From: HGM04593 sp045591315
Lineage (GTDB): Bacteria > Bacteroidota > Bacteroidia > Bacteroidales > Bacteroidaceae
Length of the DNA: 64,000 nucleotides
Reading direction: 5' to 3'
NCBI GenBank assembly: GCA_045591315.1
Contig: JAZNSN010000040.1
Coordinates: forward strand, 1 to 64,000
In this document: piece by piece, positions 1-7,819 of the stretch
How the letters are laid out: each line of letters begins with the position of its first letter
How positions within the stretch are numbered: the first letter of the stretch is position 1
The notes under the pieces: model-generated
Seen by the model: only the letters and a program-made list of their open reading frames with translations
Told to the model about the DNA's origin: nothing
The model's database searches: none
Translations under genes and position numbers: made by a program

Positions 1-38
1 TGGAAACTCATCAAAATAGCGAGGTTTCCGCTCGCTCG

Positions 39-112
39 CTCTTCAGGTAGGACTTGAACCTACGACCCCCTGATTAACAGGCAGGTGCTCTAACCGACTG
101 AGCTACTGAAGA
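39..112 (-). tRNA. tRNA-Asn (anticodon GTT)
   Basis: Read on the minus strand this is a 74-nt cloverleaf. A 7-bp acceptor stem (TCTTCAG with CTGAAGA) is followed by a D-arm with AGCTCAGTCGGTTAGAGC, an anticodon arm CTGCCTGTTAATCAG giving GTT (Asn), and a T-arm with GGTTCAAGTCC. The discriminator base is G and CCA is not encoded. A good Bacteroidota promoter lies directly upstream. Confidence 0.96.
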
Positions 113-143
113 ATGTTTTTGTCGCCCTTATCGTTCGACGGTG

Positions 144-175
144 CAAAAGTAGTATATCTTTTTAATACCTGCAAA
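144..175 (-). promoter_or_regulatory. Promoter of tRNA-Asn
   Basis: On the minus strand a TTTG (-33) element at 172-175 and a TACTTTTG (-7) element at 144-151 are separated by 20 nt. This matches the Bacteroidota sigma-ABfr consensus. The tRNA begins about 32 nt after the -7 box. Confidence 0.8.
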
Positions 176-285
176 TTTTTCAGCTTTTTTTTATAGTCCG
201 TAAGAAAAAAAGGAACTCAAGCCTTATTTTTCATTAAAAATAGATAAAAACCGGTTTATCGCGAGCTTATAAAGAAGTAAAAGTG

Positions 286-293
286 TATCTTCG
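286..293 (+). promoter_or_regulatory. Probable -7 element (TATCTTCG) for the S41 protease gene
   Basis: TATCTTCG is a one-base variant of TAnnTTTG and lies about 38 nt before the preferred ATG at 331. The same variant recurs before the genes starting at 40657 and 61796 (plus strand) and 60429 (minus strand). No clear -33 box is seen. Confidence 0.45.
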
Positions 294-330
294 CAAATTG
301 AAAAGAACAGAAAGACTTACAGTTACACAT

Positions 331-1995
331 ATGAAAAAAGGATTAAAGATTCTGATTCTCACATTTATGGCACTTTTGCCGACAATTGCAGCAAAAGCAG
401 ACGAAAAGCATAAACTCCAATTGTCAAGACAACTCTCAGTTTTCAATTCCATCGTAAAGGAACTGAACTTGTTCTACGTAGATAGCATCATGCCCGAAAA
501 AATGATTGAAAAGAGCATCGCTGCAATGTTGAGAAGCCTAGACCCATACACTGTATATTATTCAGAAGAGGAAAGCGACGAACTGAGAATGATGACTACA
601 GGAAAATATGCAGGAATAGGTTCTATAATCAGGTATCATACAGATGAGAAGACAACAGTACTTGCACAACCATACGAAGGCATGCCGGCACACAAGGCCG
701 GACTCCAGATCGCTGATATGATTATATCGGTTGACGGCAAGCCAATAAAAGGAATGAGCACTGACAGTGTAAGCAATATGCTTCGCGGAGAAGCTGGCAC
801 AAAGCTGACACTTGAAATAGAGCGCCCTGGGAAGAAAGGCACAATGACCGTAAAGCTAGAGCGTGCAAGTATCTCCTTGCCCCCCATCAGCTACTATGGA
901 ATGCTAAATGCAGAGACCGGATACATACAATTGGAAAGCTTCACCGAAGAGTGCTCGAAAGAGATGCGCCGTGCTCTTGTTGAACTGAAAAAGAAAGGAG
1001 CAAGTTCTTTTGTAATAGACCTGCGTGGCAATGGAGGAGGCCTATTGAATGAAGCCGTAGAGATTGTAAACCTGTTCGTGCCTAAAGGGAAAACCATTGT
1101 AACCACAAAAGGAAAGACAAAGCAATCAAACGAAGAATATGTTACGCGCAAAGAGCCCATTGAGCCTGATAGCCCATTAGTAATTCTGGTTGATGGACAA
1201 TCGGCTTCTGCATCCGAGATACTAGCCGGATCCCTGCAGGACCTTGACAGAGCTGTGATTATCGGTTCACGCACTTTCGGCAAAGGATTAGTACAGAGTT
1301 CCAGGAGCGTTAACGGCGGAGGCTACCTTAAACTGACAACTGCAAAATACTACATACCGAGCGGAAGATGCGTTCAGGCACTTGACTATTCACACATGAT
1401 TGACGAAGGGAGATCAAGCAGAATACCCGACAGCCTGACAACTGTGTTCCACACTCAAGCAGGCCGAGAGGTACGTGACGGAGGAGGCATACGCCCCGAC
1501 ATTGAACCGAAGAACGAAGAACTGTCAACCCTACTCTTCTACCTAATGCAGGACATGGCTCTCTTTGACTTTGCAACAGAGTTCAAACTGAAGAACGACA
1601 CAATAGCCCCTGCTGCTACGTTCACCGTAAGTGACGAGACCTACAGCGAGTTCTGCGAATACCTCAAGTCAAAGAATTTCAGTTACGACCTGAGAAGCGT
1701 AAAGATGCTCGCCGACCTAAAGAAACTGATTGAATTCGAAGGACTCGGAGATGTTGTAAAGGAAGAGTTGAAAGCACTTGAAAACAAACTGAAAGCCGAC
1801 CTTGGACAATCATTACAACATTTCAAGAAAGATATAAAGCATCTTATCGCCGACGAGATAGTAAAACGGTACTACGGACAGAAAGGCGAGATTATATACA
1901 ACCTCCGTGAGGATACGGATATCAAAGAAGCATGCAAGCTTCTCAACGACAAGGAAAGGTACAAAAACACTCTGTTGCCACAGAAAGAAAAATAG
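331..1995 (+). CDS. S41 family C-terminal processing peptidase (CtpA/Tsp-like), secreted
   Basis: This is a serine protease of the tail-specific/C-terminal processing family, expected in the periplasm or anchored to the envelope. The preferred start at 331 gives a signal peptide (MKKGLKILILTFMALL then AKA). An ATG at 283 would place a charged stretch before the signal and sits on the -7 box. A PDZ domain at about residues 90-165 (GMPAHKAG, PIKGMSTDSV) precedes the catalytic core. The SASASE motif (nucleophile about Ser293) and TFGKG (Lys318, 25 residues later) form the Ser-Lys dyad. The remaining 200 residues are a C-terminal extension common in Bacteroidota members. The gene is monocistronic and ends in a hairpin shared with the convergent neighbour. 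Its substrate is unknown. Confidence 0.93.
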   Translation: MKKGLKILILTFMALLPTIAAKADEKHKLQLSRQLSVFNSIVKELNLFYVDSIMPEKMIEKSIAAMLRSLDPYTVYYSEEESDELRMMTTGKYAGIGSIIRYHTDEKTTVLAQPYEGMPAHKAGLQIADMIISVDGKPIKGMSTDSVSNMLRGEAGTKLTLEIERPGKKGTMTVKLERASISLPPISYYGMLNAETGYIQLESFTEECSKEMRRALVELKKKGASSFVIDLRGNGGGLLNEAVEIVNLFVPKGKTIVTTKGKTKQSNEEYVTRKEPIEPDSPLVILVDGQSASASEILAGSLQDLDRAVIIGSRTFGKGLVQSSRSVNGGGYLKLTTAKYYIPSGRCVQALDYSHMIDEGRSSRIPDSLTTVFHTQAGREVRDGGGIRPDIEPKNEELSTLLFYLMQDMALFDFATEFKLKNDTIAPAATFTVSDETYSEFCEYLKSKNFSYDLRSVKMLADLKKLIEFEGLGDVVKEELKALENKLKADLGQSLQHFKKDIKHLIADEIVKRYYGQKGEIIYNLREDTDIKEACKLLNDKERYKNTLLPQKEK

Positions 1996-2004
1996 ATTTA
2001 AAGA

Positions 2005-2033
2005 TGAAAAAGGATTGAGCCAATCCTTTTTCA
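2005..2033. terminator. Bidirectional hairpin terminator
   Basis: A perfect 13-bp inverted repeat (2005-2017 with 2021-2033) with a 3-nt loop ends in T-runs on both strands. It serves two convergent genes. The stop codon of the minus-strand gene (2031-2033) lies inside the stem. Confidence 0.85.
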
Positions 2034-2480
2034 TTTCATATCAACAGCAACCGCACCATTCTCAAGCCTCAGATGAAAACGGCAATGGTCGCCAACGCTG
2101 AATATTCTTGGCTTGTCCGTTGCACCGTCCACAACAAACAGCGACGAGGAAGATGTAAAACGCGGAATTCCTATCACAGTATCGACACCTGCAACAGTTA
2201 CCGGCTCTTCCGAAAGATACCTGTTCACCCTGATTACCGTGTCGGAATCAACAGGATTTCCTTCATACAGAAGGCTGTCATCAAGATATACAGAATAGTC
2301 ACGCCCTTCATAGTCGGGAGAAAAAGTAACGGTATATGTAAACACCGTGCTTGGGGAGTTTTTCCATGCCTCACTCATTGCATAATATGTAAAGAGAACA
2401 ATCGACAGTATCACTACAGCGAAGAAAAAAACGCTGCCGAAAAGGAATCTCATATTTGAATTGCTGCTTTTGGTCGCCAT
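2031..2480 (-). CDS. Small single-pass membrane protein of unknown function
   Basis: The protein has 149 residues. A short polar N-terminus (MATKSSNSNMRF) is followed by one strong membrane segment (about residues 12-35, LFGSVFFFAVVILSIVLF). The rest is a roughly 110-residue extracytoplasmic domain rich in short beta-like stretches (YSVYLDDSLLYEG, VDTVIGIPRF). I do not recognise a named family; it looks like the conserved hypothetical membrane proteins seen in Bacteroidales. It has its own well-formed promoter and ends inside the shared terminator hairpin, so it is very probably a real gene transcribed alone. Confidence 0.75.
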   Translation of the reverse strand: MATKSSNSNMRFLFGSVFFFAVVILSIVLFTYYAMSEAWKNSPSTVFTYTVTFSPDYEGRDYSVYLDDSLLYEGNPVDSDTVIRVNRYLSEEPVTVAGVDTVIGIPRFTSSSSLFVVDGATDKPRIFSVGDHCRFHLRLENGAVAVDMK

Positions 2481-2497
2481 ATCTTATATGTATGTCG

Positions 2498-2528
2498 CAA
2501 AGATAATGATTATCGTGATAAAGACAAA
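2498..2528 (-). promoter_or_regulatory. Promoter of the small membrane protein gene
   Basis: On the minus strand TTTG at 2525-2528 and TATCTTTG at 2498-2505 are separated by 19 nt, matching the Bacteroidota consensus. The predicted transcript starts about 10 nt before the ATG at 2480. Confidence 0.75.
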
Positions 2529-2604
2529 AAGAGAAGAGTCCTTTAAATATCGCAAATGGCAAAAAGAGATATTTCACAGAGAGGATATAAAAATGGCAGA
2601 ATTG

Positions 2605-2636
2605 CTTGCACGGATTGACAAATAATATTAAATTTG
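2605..2636 (+). promoter_or_regulatory. Promoter of the rimP-nusA-infB operon
   Basis: CTTG at 2605-2608 (-33) and TAAATTTG at 2629-2636 (-7) are separated by 20 nt. Transcription would begin near 2643, about 90 nt before rimP. Confidence 0.7.
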
Positions 2637-2655
2637 CAGTGATAATGATGATGTG

Positions 2656-2680
2656 GAGGGGCCGACAAGCCCCTCTTTTT
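2656..2680 (+). terminator. Terminator-like hairpin in the rimP leader (possible attenuator)
   Basis: GAGGGGC (2656-2662) pairs with GCCCCTC (2669-2675) around a 6-nt loop and is followed directly by TTTTT. It lies about 15-35 nt after the predicted start of the operon transcript and 50 nt before the first gene. It therefore has the shape of a premature terminator rather than an end-of-gene terminator; no gene on the plus strand ends upstream of it. Confidence 0.6.
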
Positions 2681-2731
2681 CATACAATATACGAAGAATC
2701 ATATCATAATCAACAACAGCAATAGAATTAT

Positions 2732-3199
2732 ATGATTGACAGACAACAGGTAATCGACTTGACAAACGAATGGCTTGCCGACAAAGAGTATTTCCTCGTT
2801 GACGTTATTATCAGCAAGGACGACAAGATTACAGTAGAGATTGACCATGCCGAAGGCGTGTGGATTGAGGATTGCGCCGAACTGAGCCGACACATCGAGA
2901 ACGGCTTGAGCCGTGAAACCGAGGATTATGAACTTGAGGTCGGTTCTGCAGGCCTCGGACAGCCTTTCAAGGTAACACAGCAGTACAAGAACCACATAGG
3001 CATGGAAGTTGAGGTCCTGACAAAGGAGGGCAAGAAATTGAAAGGTATTCTGAAGAATGCATCGGATGAGGAGTTTACCCTCACTGTCACAAAAAAAGAG
3101 AAAAAAGAGGGTGCAAAGCGTCCTCAGCTCGTCGAAGAGGATTTGGTTTTCCCTTACGACGGCGTAAAGTACACGAAGTATATTATAAATTTCAAATAA
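2732..3199 (+). CDS. rimP: Ribosome maturation factor RimP
   Basis: A 155-residue protein required for maturation of the 30S ribosomal subunit. It shows the two-domain RimP layout. The N-terminal half carries the family signature region VDVIISKDDKITVEIDHAEGV, with CAELSRHIE and YELEVGSAGLGQPF. The C-terminal half is a small SH3-like domain (GMEVEVLTKEGKKLKGILKN). It is followed after 1 nt by nusA, the classical rimP-nusA-infB order, which makes the assignment secure. The ATG at 2732 is the only plausible start. Confidence 0.95.
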   Translation: MIDRQQVIDLTNEWLADKEYFLVDVIISKDDKITVEIDHAEGVWIEDCAELSRHIENGLSRETEDYELEVGSAGLGQPFKVTQQYKNHIGMEVEVLTKEGKKLKGILKNASDEEFTLTVTKKEKKEGAKRPQLVEEDLVFPYDGVKYTKYIINFK

Positions 3200-3200
3200 A

Positions 3201-4460
3201 ATGGCAAAGAAAGAAGAAACAATCAGCCTTCTTGACACCTTTCAGGAGTTCAAGGAGTCGAAGAACATCGACCGCACTACAATGATTAGCGTGCTCGAAG
3301 AGAGTTTCCGTAAAGTATTGGTTAACATGTTCGGCACAGACGAGAACTATTCAGTTATCGTAAACCCCGACCGCGGTGACTTTGAGATACAGCGTCGCCG
3401 TATTGTCGTTGCCGACAGTGACGTAAAGGACGATAACCTGGAGATTTCGCTCAGTGAAGCCCAGCTCATCGACGACACATTCGAAGAGGGGGAAGAGGTG
3501 AGTGAAATCGTTAATTTTGCCGAGTTTGGCCGCCGTGCAATCCTGAACCTTCGCCAGACACTTGCATCAAAGATTCTGGAACTTGAGAAGGACAGCCTCT
3601 ACAACAAGTACAGCGAGAGAATCGGCCAGATTGTAAGCGCAGAGGTTTACCAGATATGGAAGAAGGAACTGCTTCTTGTCGATGACGAGGGCAATGAGCT
3701 CATTCTTCCTAAGACAGAACAGATTCCCAGCGACTTCTACCGCAAGGGCGACAATGTACGTGCAGTCGTTGCACGCGTTGACAACCAGAACAACAATCCT
3801 AAGATTATCCTGAGCCGTACATCACCGATGTTCCTCCAGCGTCTCTTCGAACTTGAGGTTCCCGAAATCAACGATGGCCTTATCACAATAAAGAAGATTG
3901 CCCGTATCCCAGGCAAGCGTGCAAAGATTGCAGTTGAGACATACGACGAGCGCATTGACCCTGTAGGCGCATGCGTTGGTGTAAAGGGTTCACGTATCCA
4001 TGGTATCGTTCGCGAGTTGCGTAACGAGAACATCGACGTAATTCCGTTCACATCAAACACAGAACTGTTTATCAAGCGTGCATTGAGCCCTGCCAAAATA
4101 CAGGAGATCACAATCGACGACGAGAAGCGCGTTGCAGACGTAAACCTCAAGAAAGAGGAGGTATCTCTTGCTATCGGCAAGGACGGTCTCAACATCAAGC
4201 TTGCAAGTATGATTACCGAATATACAATCAACGTATATCGTGAGATTGATGCACAGCAAGAGGATGATATCTACCTCGACGAGTTCAACGACGAAATCGA
4301 AGAGTGGGTAATTGAATCGATAAAGAACATAGGCCTTGACACAGCAAAGGCAGTTCTTAACACACCTCGTGAAGTTCTCATCGAGAAAGCCGACCTTGAG
4401 GAGGACACTGTTGACCACCTTATCGAGGTTCTGAAATCAGAATTCGAGGATGAGGAATAA
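3201..4460 (+). CDS. nusA: Transcription termination/antitermination factor NusA
   Basis: NusA binds RNA polymerase and nascent RNA and modulates pausing, termination and antitermination. The 419 residues give an N-terminal RNAP-binding domain (about 1-130), an S1 domain (about 135-205, IVSAEVYQIWKKELLLV), KH1 (VGACVGVKGSRIHGI) and KH2 (EVSLAIGKDGLNIKLA). A short helical tail ends in acidic residues. The gammaproteobacterial C-terminal acidic repeats are largely absent, which is normal for this phylum. It starts 1 nt after rimP stops, so the two are translated from one message. The upstream leader hairpin is a possible target for NusA feedback. Confidence 0.96.
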   Translation: MAKKEETISLLDTFQEFKESKNIDRTTMISVLEESFRKVLVNMFGTDENYSVIVNPDRGDFEIQRRRIVVADSDVKDDNLEISLSEAQLIDDTFEEGEEVSEIVNFAEFGRRAILNLRQTLASKILELEKDSLYNKYSERIGQIVSAEVYQIWKKELLLVDDEGNELILPKTEQIPSDFYRKGDNVRAVVARVDNQNNNPKIILSRTSPMFLQRLFELEVPEINDGLITIKKIARIPGKRAKIAVETYDERIDPVGACVGVKGSRIHGIVRELRNENIDVIPFTSNTELFIKRALSPAKIQEITIDDEKRVADVNLKKEEVSLAIGKDGLNIKLASMITEYTINVYREIDAQQEDDIYLDEFNDEIEEWVIESIKNIGLDTAKAVLNTPREVLIEKADLEEDTVDHLIEVLKSEFEDEE

Positions 4461-4498
4461 GAGACATTCGACAACAACCCCAAAAGAAAGGATTACTG

Positions 4499-7318
4499 AT
4501 GAAGATAAGATTAAATAAAGTACAGAAAGAACTCAACCTGGGCCTCTCTACTATCGTGGATTTCTTGCAGAAGAAGGGTTTCGAAATCAAGGAAGACCCC
4601 AATGCTGTTGTCCCCGAAGCTGGATATGAGATGCTCATCCAGGAGTTCAGCGCCGACAAGAAGGCGCGCATCCAGTCGGATAACTTCTTGAAGGAACGCC
4701 AGAACAAGGAGAAGCCTAAGGCTACACCAGTTGTCGAGGAGAAACCTGTAGAGAAGAAACCGGCAGCAGAGCCTGCTCCAAAGGCTGTTGAAGTTCCGAA
4801 GCCGGCACCCGCACCGGAGCCAAAGGAAGAACCCCAAAAAGAAGAGCCTCTCATAAAGGTTACACGCCGTATCGACCTTGATGCACTTAACAAGAAGAGC
4901 CAGCCGAAGAAAGAAGAACCGAAGCCGGCACCTGCACCAGTCAAGGAACCGGAGCCTGTAGTGAAGGCTGAAGAACCGGCACCCGTTGTTGAAGAGCCTG
5001 TCAAGAGTGAACCTGTAGCCGAAGAGCCGCAGGCTCAGCTCACTCAGGTTGATGAGGTTGTAGCTCCAAAGCTCAACATTGTAGGCCAGATAGACCTCTC
5101 TGCCATAAACCAATCTACACGTCCTAAGAAGAAGAGCAAGGAAGAGAAAAAGAAAGAACGTGAGGAGAAGGACAAGCAGCGCGAAGAGCAGCGTAAGCAG
5201 CAGCGCGAGGCACAGCGTCAGCAGAACGGCGGCGATGGCGACAAGAAGAAGAAGCGCCAGCGCATCAACAGCCAGCGCGTCGATATAAACGACATTAAGG
5301 AGAACGGCAGCGACAATAAGGACTGGAGTGCAAACCGCAACAAGAGCAACAACCAGTCACAGGGCAGCCGCAAGGACCGCGACCGTCAGCACAAGCGTTT
5401 CGACAAGAACGATGTCAGCGATGAGGATGTCTCAAAGCAGATCAAGGAGACACTCGACCGTCTTACAAACCGCGGCAAGGCCAACAAGTCGGCCAAGTAC
5501 CGCAAGGAGAAGCGCGACATGGCTGCCGAGCGTCAGATGCAACAGATAAGCGAAGAAATGGAGCAGAGCAAGGTTCTGCAGCTTACAGAGTTCGTGACTG
5601 CAAATGAGCTTGCAAGCATGATGAACATTTCTGTGACACAGGTCATTGCAACATGTATGAGCATCGGTATGATGGTATCCATCAACCAGCGTCTCGATGC
5701 CGAGACCATAAATATTGTTGCAGAGGAGTTCGGTTATACAACAGAATATGTCAGCGCAGAGGTTGCCAATGCAATTGAAGAGGCAACCGACAGCGAAGAG
5801 GACCTTGTACCACGCGCACCTATCATCACCGTGATGGGACACGTTGACCATGGTAAGACATCATTGCTCGACTACATACGCAAGGCAAACGTAATCGCAG
5901 GAGAGGCCGGCGGTATCACACAGCACATCGGTGCATACAACGTGAAGATGGAGAGCGGCAAGCGCATTACCTTCCTCGATACTCCGGGTCACGAGGCGTT
6001 CACAGCCATGCGTGCGCGCGGTGCGAAGATTACCGATATCGTAATCATCATCATCGCCGCCGATGACAACGTGATGCCGCAGACAAAGGAGGCAATCAAC
6101 CATGCTATGGCAGCCGGTGTGCCCATTGTATTTGCATTCAACAAATGCGACAAGCCGACAGCCGACCCGAACCGCATCAAGGAAGAGCTTGCAAACCTCA
6201 ACATGCTCGTTGAGGACTGGGGCGGAAAGTACCAGTCGCAGGAGATTTCGGCAAAGAAGGGTATGGGCGTGGAAGAGCTCATGGAGAAGGTGCTTCTTGA
6301 GGCAGAGCTTCTCGACCTCAAGGCTAACCCAAACCGCAAGGCAACCGGTTCTGTAATCGAGTCAACACTCGACAAGGGACGCGGATACGTTGCTACAGTA
6401 CTTGTACAGAACGGTACTCTGAAGGTAGGTGACATTGTTGTTGCCGGAACACAGTGGGGAAAGGTAAAGGCTATCTTCAACGAGCGTAACCAGCGCATCA
6501 AGGAGATTAAACCGGCAGAACCGGCACTTATCCTTGGACTCAACGGAGCACCGGCAGCGGGCGACACATTCAACGTGGTTGACAGCGAACGCGAAGCACG
6601 TGAGATTACCGGCAAGCGCGAGCAGCTGCAGCGCGAGCAGGGATTGCGTACACAGAAGATGCTTACACTTGACGAGGTGGGCCGCCGTATCGCACTCGGA
6701 AACTTCCAGACACTCAACATCATTGTCAAGGGTGACGTGGACGGTTCTATCGAGGCTCTCAGCGACTCTCTCATCAAGCTATCTACCGAGACAATCCAGG
6801 TGAACGTCATACACAAGGCTGTAGGACAGATTTCGGAGAGCGACGTGAGCCTGGCAGCAGCATCGGATGCCATTATCGTAGGTTTCCAGGTACGTCCGTC
6901 AGTCACTGCACGCAAGGTTGCCGAGAATGAGGGTGTCGATATCCGCATCTACTCTATCATCTACGATGCTATCGAGGAGGTAAAAGCCGCTATGGAGGGT
7001 ATGCTTGCTCCGATAGTCAAGGAGGAGATTACCGCAACCATAGAGGTACGCGAGACATTCCACATCAGCAAGGTCGGTACTGTTGCAGGATGTATGGTAC
7101 GCGAGGGTAAGGTAAAGCGCACCGACCGTGCACGTCTTATCCGCGACGGTATCGTTATCCACACCGGTTCTCTTGCTGCGCTCAAGCGTTTTAAGGAAGA
7201 TGTCAAAGAGGTGGGTACCAACTTCGAGTGCGGTATAAGCCTCACATCGCAGGACGACATAAAGATTGGCGATATCATTGAGACATTCGTAGAAGTAGAG
7301 GTTAAACAGAAACTCTGA
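4499..7318 (+). CDS. infB: Translation initiation factor IF-2
   Basis: This is the GTPase that positions initiator tRNA on the 30S subunit. It has 939 residues. An N-terminal IF2-N motif (about 1-55) is followed by a long low-complexity Pro/Glu/Lys/Ala linker (about 60-215) and a very basic Lys/Arg/Gln region (about 205-345). The second IF2-N domain and then the G domain follow, with G1 GHVDHGKT, G3 DTPGHEAF and G4 NKCD. Domains II-IV complete the protein, with the fMet-tRNA binding part near the end. The large linker is usual for Bacteroidota. The gene lies 38 nt after nusA and is third in the operon. Confidence 0.97.
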   Translation: MKIRLNKVQKELNLGLSTIVDFLQKKGFEIKEDPNAVVPEAGYEMLIQEFSADKKARIQSDNFLKERQNKEKPKATPVVEEKPVEKKPAAEPAPKAVEVPKPAPAPEPKEEPQKEEPLIKVTRRIDLDALNKKSQPKKEEPKPAPAPVKEPEPVVKAEEPAPVVEEPVKSEPVAEEPQAQLTQVDEVVAPKLNIVGQIDLSAINQSTRPKKKSKEEKKKEREEKDKQREEQRKQQREAQRQQNGGDGDKKKKRQRINSQRVDINDIKENGSDNKDWSANRNKSNNQSQGSRKDRDRQHKRFDKNDVSDEDVSKQIKETLDRLTNRGKANKSAKYRKEKRDMAAERQMQQISEEMEQSKVLQLTEFVTANELASMMNISVTQVIATCMSIGMMVSINQRLDAETINIVAEEFGYTTEYVSAEVANAIEEATDSEEDLVPRAPIITVMGHVDHGKTSLLDYIRKANVIAGEAGGITQHIGAYNVKMESGKRITFLDTPGHEAFTAMRARGAKITDIVIIIIAADDNVMPQTKEAINHAMAAGVPIVFAFNKCDKPTADPNRIKEELANLNMLVEDWGGKYQSQEISAKKGMGVEELMEKVLLEAELLDLKANPNRKATGSVIESTLDKGRGYVATVLVQNGTLKVGDIVVAGTQWGKVKAIFNERNQRIKEIKPAEPALILGLNGAPAAGDTFNVVDSEREAREITGKREQLQREQGLRTQKMLTLDEVGRRIALGNFQTLNIIVKGDVDGSIEALSDSLIKLSTETIQVNVIHKAVGQISESDVSLAAASDAIIVGFQVRPSVTARKVAENEGVDIRIYSIIYDAIEEVKAAMEGMLAPIVKEEITATIEVRETFHISKVGTVAGCMVREGKVKRTDRARLIRDGIVIHTGSLAALKRFKEDVKEVGTNFECGISLTSQDDIKIGDIIETFVEVEVKQKL

Positions 7319-7333
7319 CTTTCGTAGAACGAT

Positions 7334-7819
7334 ATGAATACATTGGATATAGTCCTGCTTGCCACGACCCTGATTGGATTCATTATAGGATTCTGGGCAG
7401 GACTGATCAAACAGCTCACGCTTGGAGCAGGCATAGCAATAGGCCTGCTCCTGGCTGTGCTTTACTACCCTGCCGCCGCAACATGGATAAACGGCATGAC
7501 AGGCTGGGAGAGCTGGCTATGCTCTGTAGCAGGGTTCACGGCACTGCTTGTTTCGGCGGTGATAGCCTTTTCTGTTGCAGGCATGATAATAAAGTGGCTG
7601 CTAAGCATTGTTTGCCTAGGCATAGTGGACCGTTTGCTGGGAGGATTCCTTTCGGCATTCATTGCAATGCTTGCCATAACAATGGCAGTAAGGGTAACTT
7701 CCGGCATAATGCCAGACAACAGCATAACAGGGGAAACATCGCAGAGAGAATCTGTGTTATACAATAAGGTTTCAAAGATAACCTTTTCAGTTATCGAGGA
7801 GATAAAGAAAGATAGATGA
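7334..7819 (+). CDS. CvpA family inner-membrane protein
   Basis: A 161-residue hydrophobic protein with about four membrane segments (about 6-24, 27-45, 62-85, 98-125). The start MNTLDIVLLATTLIGFIIGFWAGL has the D-x-x-L...G-F-x-x-G pattern of the CvpA/colicin V production family. Members are small integral membrane proteins of unclear biochemical role, linked in enterobacteria to purine metabolism and envelope stress. It begins 15 nt after infB, and its stop overlaps the sufB start (ATGA). It is thus the bridge between the translation and SUF parts of the operon. The family is likely; the function is not known. Confidence 0.8.
   Translation: MNTLDIVLLATTLIGFIIGFWAGLIKQLTLGAGIAIGLLLAVLYYPAAATWINGMTGWESWLCSVAGFTALLVSAVIAFSVAGMIIKWLLSIVCLGIVDRLLGGFLSAFIAMLAITMAVRVTSGIMPDNSITGETSQRESVLYNKVSKITFSVIEEIKKDR

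Noticed and set aside
283..330. ATG at 283 as the start of the S41 protease
   Set aside because: It lies on the predicted -7 box and would put a charged 16-residue stretch before a normal signal peptide; 331 is better.
4740..5240. Internal repeats in infB as a separate genetic element
   Set aside because: The Pro/Glu/Lys/Ala-rich stretch is in frame and is the usual low-complexity linker of IF-2 in this phylum.
5989..6948. A 319-codon open frame on the minus strand inside infB
   Set aside because: It lies wholly antisense to the conserved GTPase core of IF-2, has a Ser/Arg-rich composition typical of a shadow frame, and has no promoter or start signal.
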